Part shown: positions 7,571 through 14,773 of the stretch, one piece after another | How the letters are laid out: every line of letters starts with the position of its first letter | Position numbering within the stretch: position 1 is the stretch's first letter | Assembly (NCBI GenBank): GCA_012841565.1 | Contig: DUUM01000362.1 | Coordinates: forward strand, 1-20,200 | Source: Candidatus Epulonipiscium sp. | Lineage (GTDB): Bacteria; Bacillota_A; Clostridia; Lachnospirales; Cellulosilyticaceae | Reading direction: 5' to 3' | Length of the DNA: 20,200 bases | Program-made: the position numbers and the translations under genes | The notes under the pieces: model-generated | The model's database searches: none | What the model was told of the DNA's origin: nothing | The model's input: only the letters and a program-made list of their open reading frames with translations

Positions 7571-8566
7571 ATGAAAAAAAGGATTTTGGCTATTGCAATC
7601 CTAAGTCTTATCTTGGCGCGAACGGTGTTTGCTGTGGAGGTAGGAAAAGGACCTAAACAAATACTTGTAAATGGCACACACCATGCAAGGGAATGTTTAA
7701 CAGCAGTTTTGGTTTTAGACCAGATTGACTACATAGCAAAACTAAAAGAAGAAAATAAGCTAGCAGCTGGCAGTAACGTTAGTGCTTTGCTAGATAAAGT
7801 TACATTTGTTTTTGTCCCACTTCTGAATCCTGATGGGGCAAACCTTGTTTTAAATGGCGAAGTAAGTCTTAAAGAGGCATTTAAAAATAAGGGATACTTA
7901 AAACCAACACTGTTTAAATCATGGAAAGCTAATATTAATGGCGTTGATCTAAATCGCAACTATCCAACAAAGCATCCTGATAACCCAGGTAGCAAAGTGG
8001 TAGGTGCAGAGAATTATAAGGGGATTACCCTGCTTTCAGAGCCCGAAACACAGGCGTTAACAAAGCTTTGTGAGGAAAGATTATTTGATGGTAGTATCTC
8101 CTATCATTCTTCAGGAGAAATCATTTTTTGGCATTTTAATCAAAAAGAGGTTTTAAGGGACTACCAAATTGCACAGGCAGTTGCTAAAGCAACAGGTTAT
8201 AGCCTTGTCAAAAAAGGCAATCCTTCAAGAGGCAATGGTTTTAAAGATTGGTTTGTTGAGACATATGAAAAACCAGGATTAACGATCGAGATTTCACCTT
8301 ATGTTGGCCCCCAAAAGGTGCCGTTTTATACATATCAAAGCATTTGGGAAAAAAATAAAAATGTTCCTATAATTTTTGCAAGCCAAGTTAATGCTTCGGT
8401 TACACGGAAAACACCTTATATACCAAGTCAGCCGGTAAAACCTGAAGAACCAGTAGAACAGGTAGAACCAATTGGCCCCATAGAACCTGAACAAGTGGAA
8501 GAAATAGAAAATCCAATAGAAGAAGAGTCAGTAGAACAAACCCAAGACCAAAAAGGTGAATCTTAA
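7571..8566 (+). CDS. Secreted M14-family zinc carboxypeptidase-like protein with shortened catalytic domain
   Basis: Signal peptide at residues 1-21 (cleavage TVFA|V). The catalytic residues of M14 metallopeptidases are all present: zinc-binding H38xxE41 in GTHHARE, the second zinc histidine H179 in ISYHSSGE, the substrate-binding NRNYP (R129), R40, and the catalytic glutamate E240 in LTIEISPY. The sequence most resembles cell-wall gamma-D-glutamyl-diamino acid endopeptidases, so peptidoglycan peptides are a reasonable substrate. Oddly, the signal peptide runs straight into VGKGPKQILVNGTHHARE. The usual 50-70 residues before this point, with the GKSxxGR motif and first strands, are absent, and so is any LysM or prodomain. 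The tail (residues about 282-331) is Pro/Glu/Val-rich and ends in QKGES without a wall anchor. AGGGGG (7559-7564) is 6 bases before the ATG. The stop codon lies in the terminator stem. Confidence 0.85.
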   Translation: MKKRILAIAILSLILARTVFAVEVGKGPKQILVNGTHHARECLTAVLVLDQIDYIAKLKEENKLAAGSNVSALLDKVTFVFVPLLNPDGANLVLNGEVSLKEAFKNKGYLKPTLFKSWKANINGVDLNRNYPTKHPDNPGSKVVGAENYKGITLLSEPETQALTKLCEERLFDGSISYHSSGEIIFWHFNQKEVLRDYQIAQAVAKATGYSLVKKGNPSRGNGFKDWFVETYEKPGLTIEISPYVGPQKVPFYTYQSIWEKNKNVPIIFASQVNASVTRKTPYIPSQPVKPEEPVEQVEPIGPIEPEQVEEIENPIEEESVEQTQDQKGES

Positions 8567-8623
8567 TCCAATAAAAAAGGACTATGTAATGATTAATTAC
8601 ATAGTCCTTTTTTATTGGATTAA
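8563..8623. terminator. 28-bp perfect two-way terminator between the M14 gene and fba
   Basis: Bases 8563-8590 and 8596-8623 are exact reverse complements, with a 5-nt loop. The stem contains A6 on the left and T6 on the right, giving a T-run on each strand in mid-arm. It includes the TAA stop of the M14 gene (8564-8566) and ends 12 bases before the fba stop, so it should end transcription of both convergent genes. Confidence 0.88.
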
Positions 8624-8635
8624 GGTATTGAATAA

Positions 8636-9583
8636 TTACTTAGATTTGTTGTCTGAACCTAAAACGTCTGTAATTTTACCTTTAATCATTTCTTGAACAG
8701 CTGCACGTCCTGCGCCTAAATATTGGCGAGGATCGAAAGCACCTGGTGTTACGCCAAATACTTCACGAACTGATGCAGTCATTGCAAGACGAATATCTGT
8801 GTCCATGTTAATTTTACAAACTGACATAGATGTTGCTTTACGAAGCATTTCAACTGGAATCCCTGAAGATCCTTTTAAGTCAGCACCATATTTATTACAT
8901 TTAGCTACTGTATCTTGATCAACTGATGAAGCACCATGTAATACAATTGGGTAGTTTTTAATGCCAGCAGCATTTAATTTTTCAGTGATTTCTTCAAGGA
9001 TATCAAAGCGTAACTTTGGCTCGCCTTTGAATTTTACAGCGCCGTGGCTTGTACCAATAGCAATTGCTAAAGAGTCACAACCGGTACGCGTGATAAAATC
9101 TACAGCTTGGTCAGGATTTGTGTACGTAGCATCTTCAGAAGATACTTGAACATCGTCCTCAACGCCAGCAAGAACCCCTAGTTCTGCTTCAACTACAACA
9201 CCTTTTGAATGAGCGTAGTCTACAACTTCTTTTGTTTTTGCAACGTTTGTTTCGTAGTCATAGTGTGACCCGTCAAACATAACAGATGTAAATCCAATCT
9301 CAATTACTTTTTTGATTGTTTCAAGATCAGGACCGTGATCTAAGTGAATTGCTAAGTCGATGCCTGTTTCTTCAACAGCAGCATTAACCATAGCCATTAA
9401 ATATTCTGGACCTGCATACTCAAGAGCACTTTTAGATACTTGTAAGATAACTGGAGATTTTAATTCTTGTGCAGCACGTGTTACTGCTTGTACGATTTCC
9501 ATGTTATTAATATTGAATGCTCCAATTGCATATTGCCCCTCAAAAGCCTTGTTAAACATTTCTTTTGTTGTTACTAATGCCAT
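8636..9583 (-). CDS. fba: Class II fructose-bisphosphate aldolase
   Basis: This zinc-dependent aldolase cleaves fructose 1,6-bisphosphate to dihydroxyacetone phosphate and glyceraldehyde 3-phosphate in glycolysis, and works in reverse in gluconeogenesis. The 315-residue chain shows the class II pattern: catalytic D82 and zinc ligand H83 in HLDHG, VMFDGSHYD (102-109), E134 in VVEAELG, zinc ligand H180 in GTSHG, and H216 in VLHGASS. Length and motifs fit the FbaA/FbaB class II group of Firmicutes; related tagatose-bisphosphate aldolases have the same fold, but there is no tagatose or galactitol gene nearby. GGAAGGGG (9591-9598) is 7 bases before the ATG. It is a single gene with its own promoter. 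The phosphofructokinase one step earlier in the pathway is at 15801-17015. Confidence 0.96.
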   Translation of the reverse strand: MALVTTKEMFNKAFEGQYAIGAFNINNMEIVQAVTRAAQELKSPVILQVSKSALEYAGPEYLMAMVNAAVEETGIDLAIHLDHGPDLETIKKVIEIGFTSVMFDGSHYDYETNVAKTKEVVDYAHSKGVVVEAELGVLAGVEDDVQVSSEDATYTNPDQAVDFITRTGCDSLAIAIGTSHGAVKFKGEPKLRFDILEEITEKLNAAGIKNYPIVLHGASSVDQDTVAKCNKYGADLKGSSGIPVEMLRKATSMSVCKINMDTDIRLAMTASVREVFGVTPGAFDPRQYLGAGRAAVQEMIKGKITDVLGSDNKSK

Positions 9584-9628
9584 TATAATACCCCTTCCAT
9601 ATTTAAATACATAATACTATTCCTTACT

Positions 9629-9657
9629 ATTATAAGCCGTATAGACAAATAAGACAA
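9629..9657 (-). promoter_or_regulatory. Promoter of fba
   Basis: On the minus strand, TTGTCT (9652-9657), a 17-base spacer and a perfect TATAAT (9629-9634). The predicted start near 9622 gives a leader of about 39 nt with the ribosome site at 9591-9598. Confidence 0.7.
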
Positions 9658-9680
9658 TAAGGAGAATGTTAAAAGATTAT

Positions 9681-10244
9681 TTAACTTGGAATTTCAGGCA
9701 TTTCTATGGGCTTGTAGGCTTCTACTCTAGGATTACCGATAGCTTGAGAACAGGTCGAAAAATCACTCGCACGCATATCACGGATTTGCTTATAAGTAGA
9801 TGTTTTTAGTGTACTATATAACATGAGTCCAAACAAGGTAACAGCTTCTAAAGATAGCATTAGTAATGACAGTAATGAAATGCTATGAGGGTTAACAAAA
9901 TAAAAGATTAAATAAGTAATAATTGAAAGTGACAATAAAACAATTGATAAATTAGAAACTAGTTGGGAAAAATCCCTAATAGATTCGTAGCGTGCAGATG
10001 CAATAGTGGCCTGCTCAAGTTTGTCTAAATATTCCAGTGTAACCATGCGTTTGTCTAAAGAAAAGACTTTTTTGGGTAATGGTTCTGGAGTAGTTGCAAT
10101 AACGTCCTCCTCAACAGTTAAAGCAGTTTCAGTGCTATGTACCTCTAAATCATTAGTATCAGCAGATTCCTTAGGTGAAGAAAAGGAAACAGCGCGCAAT
10201 TGATTTTCTAATTCCTTGGAAATTTCGTTTCTTCTTACGGCCAT
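9681..10244 (-). CDS. Two-helix membrane protein of unknown function
   Basis: A 187-residue protein that I do not recognise. About 95 cytoplasmic-type residues come first: an N-terminal EISKELENQLRA helix, a low-complexity acidic Ser/Thr/Glu stretch (20-55), and a second charged helix (LEYLDKLEQATIASARYESI, 70-89). Two hydrophobic helices follow at about 98-117 and 122-144 with a very short turn between, so both ends should face the cytoplasm. The tail ends in a Pro/Glu segment (KPIEMPEIPS). No catalytic motif is visible. AGGAGGA (minus strand, 10251-10257) is well spaced before the ATG. It is transcribed away from uppP across a repeat-rich region. No terminator separates it from fba downstream, so some read-through into fba is possible, though fba has its own promoter. 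Confidence 0.75.
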   Translation of the reverse strand: MAVRRNEISKELENQLRAVSFSSPKESADTNDLEVHSTETALTVEEDVIATTPEPLPKKVFSLDKRMVTLEYLDKLEQATIASARYESIRDFSQLVSNLSIVLLSLSIITYLIFYFVNPHSISLLSLLMLSLEAVTLFGLMLYSTLKTSTYKQIRDMRASDFSTCSQAIGNPRVEAYKPIEMPEIPS

Positions 10245-10264
10245 AATAAATCCTCCTAAAATAA

Positions 10265-10309
10265 TATAGTATATATATAGTATATACTATAACATGTTTG
10301 TATAGTATA
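10265..10309. repeat. Four copies of TATAGTATA in the divergent uppP control region
   Basis: The 9-mer TATAGTATA occurs at 10265-10273, 10276-10284 and 10301-10309, and inverted (TATACTATA) at 10283-10291. The middle two form a perfect 16-bp palindrome (10276-10291). The third and fourth form a 9+9 inverted repeat around ACATGTTTG. This lies between two divergent start codons, where operators are expected. It also contains -10-like hexamers (TATAAT at 10306-10311), so part of the pattern could be promoter sequence. Confidence 0.5.
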
Positions 10310-10363
10310 ATTAACAGGATAAATTTAAACAATAGTAAAACAGTAGAAAGAAAAGGTGATTAA

Positions 10364-11212
10364 GTGGATGCAATTATGCTGATAATGAAATCTATTATTT
10401 TAGGGATTGTAGAAGGATTGACAGAATTTTTGCCAGTATCTTCAACAGGACATTTGGTTATATTTCAGAACTTAATGAAATTCGAAGGAACAACTTTGAA
10501 TTATGTCAATATGTATACATATGTCATACAATTAGGGGCTATCCTAGCAGTGGTTATCTTGTATTGGGGTAAAATAAAAGATACTTTAATTAATTTTTTC
10601 CCGCAAAAAGTTGGCTATGAGAAATCTGGATTTAAGTTTTGGTTTATGGTGGTTATTGCCTGTATTCCAGGAGGCGTATTTGGGATATTGTTAGATGACC
10701 TAGCAGATAAATACTTATTTAGCCCAGTGCCTATAGCACTTACTTTGTTCTTTGGGGGTATTGCTATGATTTATGCAGAGAATAAGTTTAGAAAAAATAA
10801 GAGTACAAGTAGAGAGATTAATGTGACCGTTAAACAAGCGTGGATTATAGGATTGTTTCAGTGCCTAGCTATTATTCCGGGAATGTCCCGTTCAGCATCA
10901 ACTATTATAGGGGGGTGGGTAGCAGGATTATCTACTGTTGCAGCAGCTGAGTTTTCATTCTTTTTAGCCATTCCAGTTATGGTAGGGATGAGCCTACTTA
11001 AGATCATAAAAATAGGAGGCGTTATGACATTAACGTCCCCCGAGATTACTTCTTTAGCTGTAGGATTTATCGTATCATTCATAGTGGCTCTAGGCGTCAT
11101 AAATAAATTCATCACTTACCTAAAGCACAAGCCTATGAAGATATTTGCAATATACAGAATGATATTTGCAGTTGTCGTATTAGTAAGTGGTTTTGCGGGT
11201 ATTTTTAGTTAG
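10364..11212 (+). CDS. uppP: Undecaprenyl-diphosphatase UppP (BacA family)
   Basis: This membrane enzyme dephosphorylates undecaprenyl diphosphate to recycle the lipid carrier for peptidoglycan and other wall polymers; extra copies confer bacitracin resistance. The 282-residue chain has both active-site blocks: EGLTEFLPVSSTGH (residues 17-30, with E17, E21 and H30) and PGMSRSAST (172-180, with R176). It is predicted to have about eight membrane helices and has the usual BacA length. The start is GTG at 10364, chosen because AAAGGTGAT (10352-10360) is well placed for it. The next ATG (10376) would be too far from this site and would trim the first helix. It is divergent from the unknown membrane protein and converges, with an 8-base overlap, on the VOC gene. 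Confidence 0.96.
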   Translation: MDAIMLIMKSIILGIVEGLTEFLPVSSTGHLVIFQNLMKFEGTTLNYVNMYTYVIQLGAILAVVILYWGKIKDTLINFFPQKVGYEKSGFKFWFMVVIACIPGGVFGILLDDLADKYLFSPVPIALTLFFGGIAMIYAENKFRKNKSTSREINVTVKQAWIIGLFQCLAIIPGMSRSASTIIGGWVAGLSTVAAAEFSFFLAIPVMVGMSLLKIIKIGGVMTLTSPEITSLAVGFIVSFIVALGVINKFITYLKHKPMKIFAIYRMIFAVVVLVSGFAGIFS

Positions 11213-11570
11213 GAATGATTTCAATCCAATACCCATCAGGATCTGAGATGAAATAAATACCCATGGCCTTGTTTTCATAGCAAATACAGTTATTTGCAGT
11301 ATGCAGTGCATGGGCTTCTTCAAAGTTATCTACCTTAAGAGCCAGATGGAATTCATTATCCCCTAGGTTGTAAGGGGCTTCCCAATCTCTTAGCCAAGTT
11401 AGCTCAAGAGTAAAACCAGTGGCACCATCACCTAGATAAACTAAGGTAAAGCTACCGTCTTTTGAATCCTTACGTTTAACTTCTGTGAGTCCTAGGTTGT
11501 CTTGATAAAAAGAAAGACTTTTTTCTAAATTAAGAACATTAATATTCTGGTGATTAAAAGTAAATTTCAT
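11205..11570 (-). CDS. VOC-fold protein (glyoxalase I-like)
   Basis: A 121-residue vicinal-oxygen-chelate protein with two beta-alpha-beta-beta-beta modules. The candidate metal ligands of a glyoxalase I-like site are all present: H7, E56 (FTLELTW), H75 (NEFHLAL) and E117 (YWIEIIPN). The DPDGYWIEI end is typical of lactoylglutathione lyases, so a role in methylglyoxal removal is possible. VOC proteins are diverse and many clostridia lack glutathione, so the substrate is left open. AGGAGG is 7 bases before the ATG on the minus strand. The last 8 bases overlap the 3' end of uppP on the other strand, and no terminator is seen between them. Confidence 0.88.
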   Translation of the reverse strand: MKFTFNHQNINVLNLEKSLSFYQDNLGLTEVKRKDSKDGSFTLVYLGDGATGFTLELTWLRDWEAPYNLGDNEFHLALKVDNFEEAHALHTANNCICYENKAMGIYFISDPDGYWIEIIPN

Positions 11571-11604
11571 AATAAACCTCCTCGTATAATATAGTTATGA
11601 ATTA

Positions 11605-11633
11605 AGTATATCGGATATGAGGTATAATGTAAA
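11605..11633 (-). promoter_or_regulatory. Promoter of the VOC gene
   Basis: Minus strand: TTTACA (11628-11633), a 17-base spacer and TATACT (11605-11610). Each hexamer matches consensus at five of six bases. The predicted start is about 20 bases before the ribosome site. Confidence 0.65.
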
Positions 11634-11683
11634 TTGGAGACACATTATAAAACAATAGTTTATTTTAAATAAGGAGTGGAGGA

Positions 11684-12190
11684 ATGAGCATGGCGATGGG
11701 GTTAATATTCCCAATAATAATCTTAGTAATCATGATAACAATTGTAATAATCATTGTTGGGGTTAGAGGCAGTCTTGGAACCAGTGCTGATGGTGAAGTG
11801 CATAGTGAAGGAGGAGAAGATATGATTAAAACTTTATATATATATTTAGTATTATTTGCAACACTTATGATGTCAATAGGGGGTAGTGTCTCGGTGTTTA
11901 TGTCTGTGGCAGATTTAGTCGCACCAACCCCATACTATCAATCCTATGAAGATTTCCAACTTTATCAGCTAGAAGGAAAAGGTGATTTTGTCGATGCAGA
12001 TGGAAAACAAAATGTAATTAAACCTACAGAAGCTGAAATAAAAGCAAAGTACGATACAATGATAATAACTGAAAGACAAAGGGAAATTGGCCGGGCTAAA
12101 AATTCCTTAATTAAAAGTTTTGGATGGATTTTAATTCCCCTTGGGATTTTCATTTATTTTCAACGTAACTTAGTTAAAACGAAAGCTTAA
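11684..12190 (+). CDS. Three-helix membrane protein of unknown function with strong internal start
   Basis: The 168-residue product has hydrophobic helices at about 6-27, 49-77 and 144-160. A polar loop (80-140) between the last two contains PTPYYQSYEDFQ and a charged helix (TEAEIKAKYDTMI). No enzyme motif is visible; the C-terminal 120 residues resemble small uncharacterised membrane proteins but I cannot name a family. AAGGAG (11671-11676) precedes the ATG by 7 bases. A second, stronger site AAGGAGGAG (11809-11817) precedes an in-frame ATG at 11822 (residue 47), so a 122-residue form lacking helix 1 may be made too, or may be the main product. A terminator follows the stop directly. Confidence 0.72.
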   Translation: MSMAMGLIFPIIILVIMITIVIIIVGVRGSLGTSADGEVHSEGGEDMIKTLYIYLVLFATLMMSIGGSVSVFMSVADLVAPTPYYQSYEDFQLYQLEGKGDFVDADGKQNVIKPTEAEIKAKYDTMIITERQREIGRAKNSLIKSFGWILIPLGIFIYFQRNLVKTKA

Positions 12191-12194
12191 AAGC

Positions 12195-12254
12195 AAAAAA
12201 ACGGATATTTAACAAATTTGGCAAGGTGCCCTAGTTGTTGAATATCCCTTTTTT
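12195..12254 (+). terminator. Terminator after the three-helix membrane protein gene
   Basis: GGATATTTAACAA (12203-12215) pairs with TTGTTGAATATCC (12235-12247) over 13 bp with one G-U pair. It is flanked by A7 on the left and CTTTTTT on the right (T-run 12249-12254). A small GGCA/TGCC hairpin lies inside the 19-nt loop. Confidence 0.8.
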
Positions 12255-12264
12255 CGTCAAAATG

Positions 12265-12273
12265 TGTTATATT
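12265..12273 (+). promoter_or_regulatory. Candidate extended -10 promoter of the ABC/Crp/degV operon
   Basis: TGTTATATT: a TGn element (12265-12267) directly before TATATT (12268-12273). No convincing -35 is present at the right spacing. It is the best candidate between the terminator ending at 12254 and the ribosome site at 12304-12309. Confidence 0.4.
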
Positions 12274-12317
12274 AATAAGACAAGCTATTCATAGTAAATA
12301 AAGAAGGAGTTTTTAAA

Positions 12318-14033
12318 ATGATCAGAAGATTTATACAGTATTATAAGCCTCATAAAAAGTTGTTTATAATTGATATGGTAAGTGCTTTTGTAGTCGCATT
12401 ATGTGATTTATTTTACCCAATGATTACAAGAAATATAATAAATGAATATGTTCCAAACAAACAGTTACAACTAATTATTATTTGGGCTGGGATTTTACTT
12501 GTTATTTATATTATAAAAGCAGTCCTTAATTATGTCATTCAATATTATGGTCATATTGTAGGCGTTAGAATGCAAGCACATATGCGCAGGGATATATTTA
12601 GGCATCTACAAAAGTTACCATTTTCATTTTTTGATGAAAACAAGACAGGTGTTATTATGTCACGTATTATCAATGATTTAATGGATATTACAGAGCTTGC
12701 ACATCACGGACCAGAAGATGTATTTGTATCTAGTATTATGTTAATTGGATCATTTATTATTCTATCAACGATTAACCTACCCCTTACCCTAATTATATTT
12801 GCATTTATACCTTTATTAATATGGTTTTCTATTCATAAAAGAGTTAAAATGTCTGAAGCCTTTAAAGCAACTAGGGTAGAAGTGGCAGAAGTTAATGCTT
12901 CACTAGAAAACAGTATATCAGGTGTTAGAGTAGCTAAGGCTTTTGCAAATAAGGAATATGAAGTTGAGAAATTTCAAAAAAGTAATAATAAGTTTCAAGA
13001 GGCAAGGGAATATGCTTATAAAGCAATGGCGGAATTCTTTTCTGGAACAAGTTTTATTATTGATCTTTTAAATGTAGTTGTTCTATTAGCAGGTGGCTAT
13101 TTTACATACAAAGAATATATTAACTTTGGAGATTATGTAGCCTATTTACTTTTTGTTGGATTGTTTTTGGCACCTATTAAAAAACTTGTTCAGTTTGTTG
13201 AACAGTACCAATCAGGCATGACAGGTTTTGAGCGGTTTATAGAGCTGATGGATGAAGAACAAGAAAAAGAAGATGATGGGGCAGTATCACTTGAAGACGT
13301 TAAAGGAAAAATTGAGTTTAAAAATGTAGGGTTTAACTATGATGAAAATACACAAATCTTCCGTAATATTAATCTAAAGATTGAAAAGGGAAAAACCATT
13401 GCCCTAGTAGGCCCATCAGGTGGTGGCAAAACAACACTTTGTCACCTAATTCCTAGGTTTTATGAGATTGATGAAGGAGAAATTCTTTTAGATGACATAG
13501 ATGTTCGCAATATTAAAAGGGAATCTCTGAGAAAAAACATTGGGATTGTGCAGCAAGATGTATTTTTATTTACAGGCACCATTGGTGAGAATGTTGCTTA
13601 TGGAAACTTAGATGCCACTGAAGAAGAAGTAATAGAAGCTGCAAAGAAGGCTAATATTCATGAGTATGTTATGACTCTAAAAGACGGCTATAATACAGCT
13701 GTTGGCGAGCGAGGTGTTAAGCTCTCTGGAGGACAAAAACAAAGAATCTCGATTGCAAGGATTTTTCTTAAAAACCCTCCTATCCTTATATTAGATGAAG
13801 CTACATCGGCTCTAGATAATACAACAGAGCTACTGATTCAAAAATCATTGCAAGTTTTAAGTGAAGGTAGAACAACACTTATCGTAGCCCATCGGTTATC
13901 AACCATAAGAAATGCAGACGAAATTGTTGTCCTTACAGGCAAAGGAATACAAGAACAAGGGACTCATGAAGTGCTCCTAGAAAAAGATGGCATGTATGCC
14001 TACTTATATAATTCTCAGTTTAGCGCAGTATAA
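12318..14033 (+). CDS. ABC exporter, fused membrane and ATPase domains (MsbA/LmrA type)
   Basis: A 571-residue type IV (B-family) exporter half that acts as a homo- or heterodimer. Residues about 15-300 form the six-helix membrane domain, with the PFSFFDENKTG coupling segment (101-111) and EVNASLENSISGVRVAKAF typical of lipid and drug exporters. The ATPase domain (330-571) carries Walker A GPSGGGKT (365-372), VQQDVFLF Q-loop (Q412/Q413), signature LSGGQ (469-473), Walker B ILILDE (489-494) with D-loop SALD, and H525. The conserved glutamate E494 is present, so the site should be active. Only one half-transporter is encoded here, which favours a homodimer. AAGGAG (12304-12309) is 8 bases before the ATG. 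Next, after 19 bases, comes the Crp/Fnr gene, which suggests co-transcription. The substrate is unknown. Confidence 0.94.
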   Translation: MIRRFIQYYKPHKKLFIIDMVSAFVVALCDLFYPMITRNIINEYVPNKQLQLIIIWAGILLVIYIIKAVLNYVIQYYGHIVGVRMQAHMRRDIFRHLQKLPFSFFDENKTGVIMSRIINDLMDITELAHHGPEDVFVSSIMLIGSFIILSTINLPLTLIIFAFIPLLIWFSIHKRVKMSEAFKATRVEVAEVNASLENSISGVRVAKAFANKEYEVEKFQKSNNKFQEAREYAYKAMAEFFSGTSFIIDLLNVVVLLAGGYFTYKEYINFGDYVAYLLFVGLFLAPIKKLVQFVEQYQSGMTGFERFIELMDEEQEKEDDGAVSLEDVKGKIEFKNVGFNYDENTQIFRNINLKIEKGKTIALVGPSGGGKTTLCHLIPRFYEIDEGEILLDDIDVRNIKRESLRKNIGIVQQDVFLFTGTIGENVAYGNLDATEEEVIEAAKKANIHEYVMTLKDGYNTAVGERGVKLSGGQKQRISIARIFLKNPPILILDEATSALDNTTELLIQKSLQVLSEGRTTLIVAHRLSTIRNADEIVVLTGKGIQEQGTHEVLLEKDGMYAYLYNSQFSAV

Positions 14034-14052
14034 GTAAGAAGAGGGGAATCGT

Positions 14053-14739
14053 ATGTATGAAGATTGGTTGAAAATGCTACAAGGTACAGAATTATTTAAA
14101 GATATTGATCCTAGTGAACTAACTAAAATACTGAGGTGTTCAAACCCCAGTATTAAGCAATATAAAAAAAGAGAAATTATAACCATGGAGAAAAGTGACT
14201 TTACTGGAATAGGGCTTGTTTTAGAAGGAGAAGTTACTTTAACAAAAGACAACCTAGCCGGGGATCGGTTAATTATAGCTAAAATAAAGACCGGAGATAT
14301 ATTTGGGGAAATTTCAGCATTTGTAGATCAAAATTGGCTAGAGACAGTTACAGCCCGAACAGATTGCCAGATACTTTTTATATCCCCTGATCGCATTATA
14401 GGGATGTGTCCCCATATGTGTACAGGTCACCGGATTCTTATACAAAACACGCTTCACTTAGTCTCACAAAAAGCATATGTACTGCATAAGAAAGTTGAAA
14501 TGTTATCCTTAAGTAGCATAAGGAAAAAGATTAGCACATACTTGCTAGAACAATATTATATGACAGAGAATCGAGTATTCCAAATTCCTCTTAAACGGAA
14601 TGAATTAGCAGAATACTTGCATATACAAAGGCCATCCTTATCGAGAGAGTTAGCTAATATGCAAGACGAAGGTATTATTGAATTCCAGGGAAATACCTTT
14701 CAAATTTTAGAACTTGAATTATTAAAAGAGTGTTTGTAA
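14053..14739 (+). CDS. Crp/Fnr-family transcriptional regulator
   Basis: A 228-residue regulator. Residues about 14-115 form the cyclic-nucleotide-type sensor barrel (LVLEGEVTLTKD, GDIFGEISAF). A dimer helix follows at about 125-155, then a winged helix-turn-helix at 155-225 with RNELAEYLHIQRPSLSREL as the DNA-binding helices (182-200). The arginine-serine pair that holds cAMP phosphate in Crp is not evident, so cAMP is unlikely. Cysteines at 29, 105, 119, 123 and 227 are present; the CPHMC pair (119-123) occurs in a position where many clostridial relatives have cysteines. A redox or metal role is possible but unproven. The gene sits between the ABC exporter (19 bases before) and degV (34 bases after) and may control this operon. 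Confidence 0.9.
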   Translation: MYEDWLKMLQGTELFKDIDPSELTKILRCSNPSIKQYKKREIITMEKSDFTGIGLVLEGEVTLTKDNLAGDRLIIAKIKTGDIFGEISAFVDQNWLETVTARTDCQILFISPDRIIGMCPHMCTGHRILIQNTLHLVSQKAYVLHKKVEMLSLSSIRKKISTYLLEQYYMTENRVFQIPLKRNELAEYLHIQRPSLSRELANMQDEGIIEFQGNTFQILELELLKECL

Positions 14740-14773
14740 AGAATAAACATTAAAAGGAGAAAGGAGCTTGAAA

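Noticed and set aside
11623..11628. TATAAT as a plus-strand promoter of the three-helix membrane protein
   Set aside because: No -35 at 16-18 bases; the same stretch is better explained as part of the minus-strand VOC promoter.
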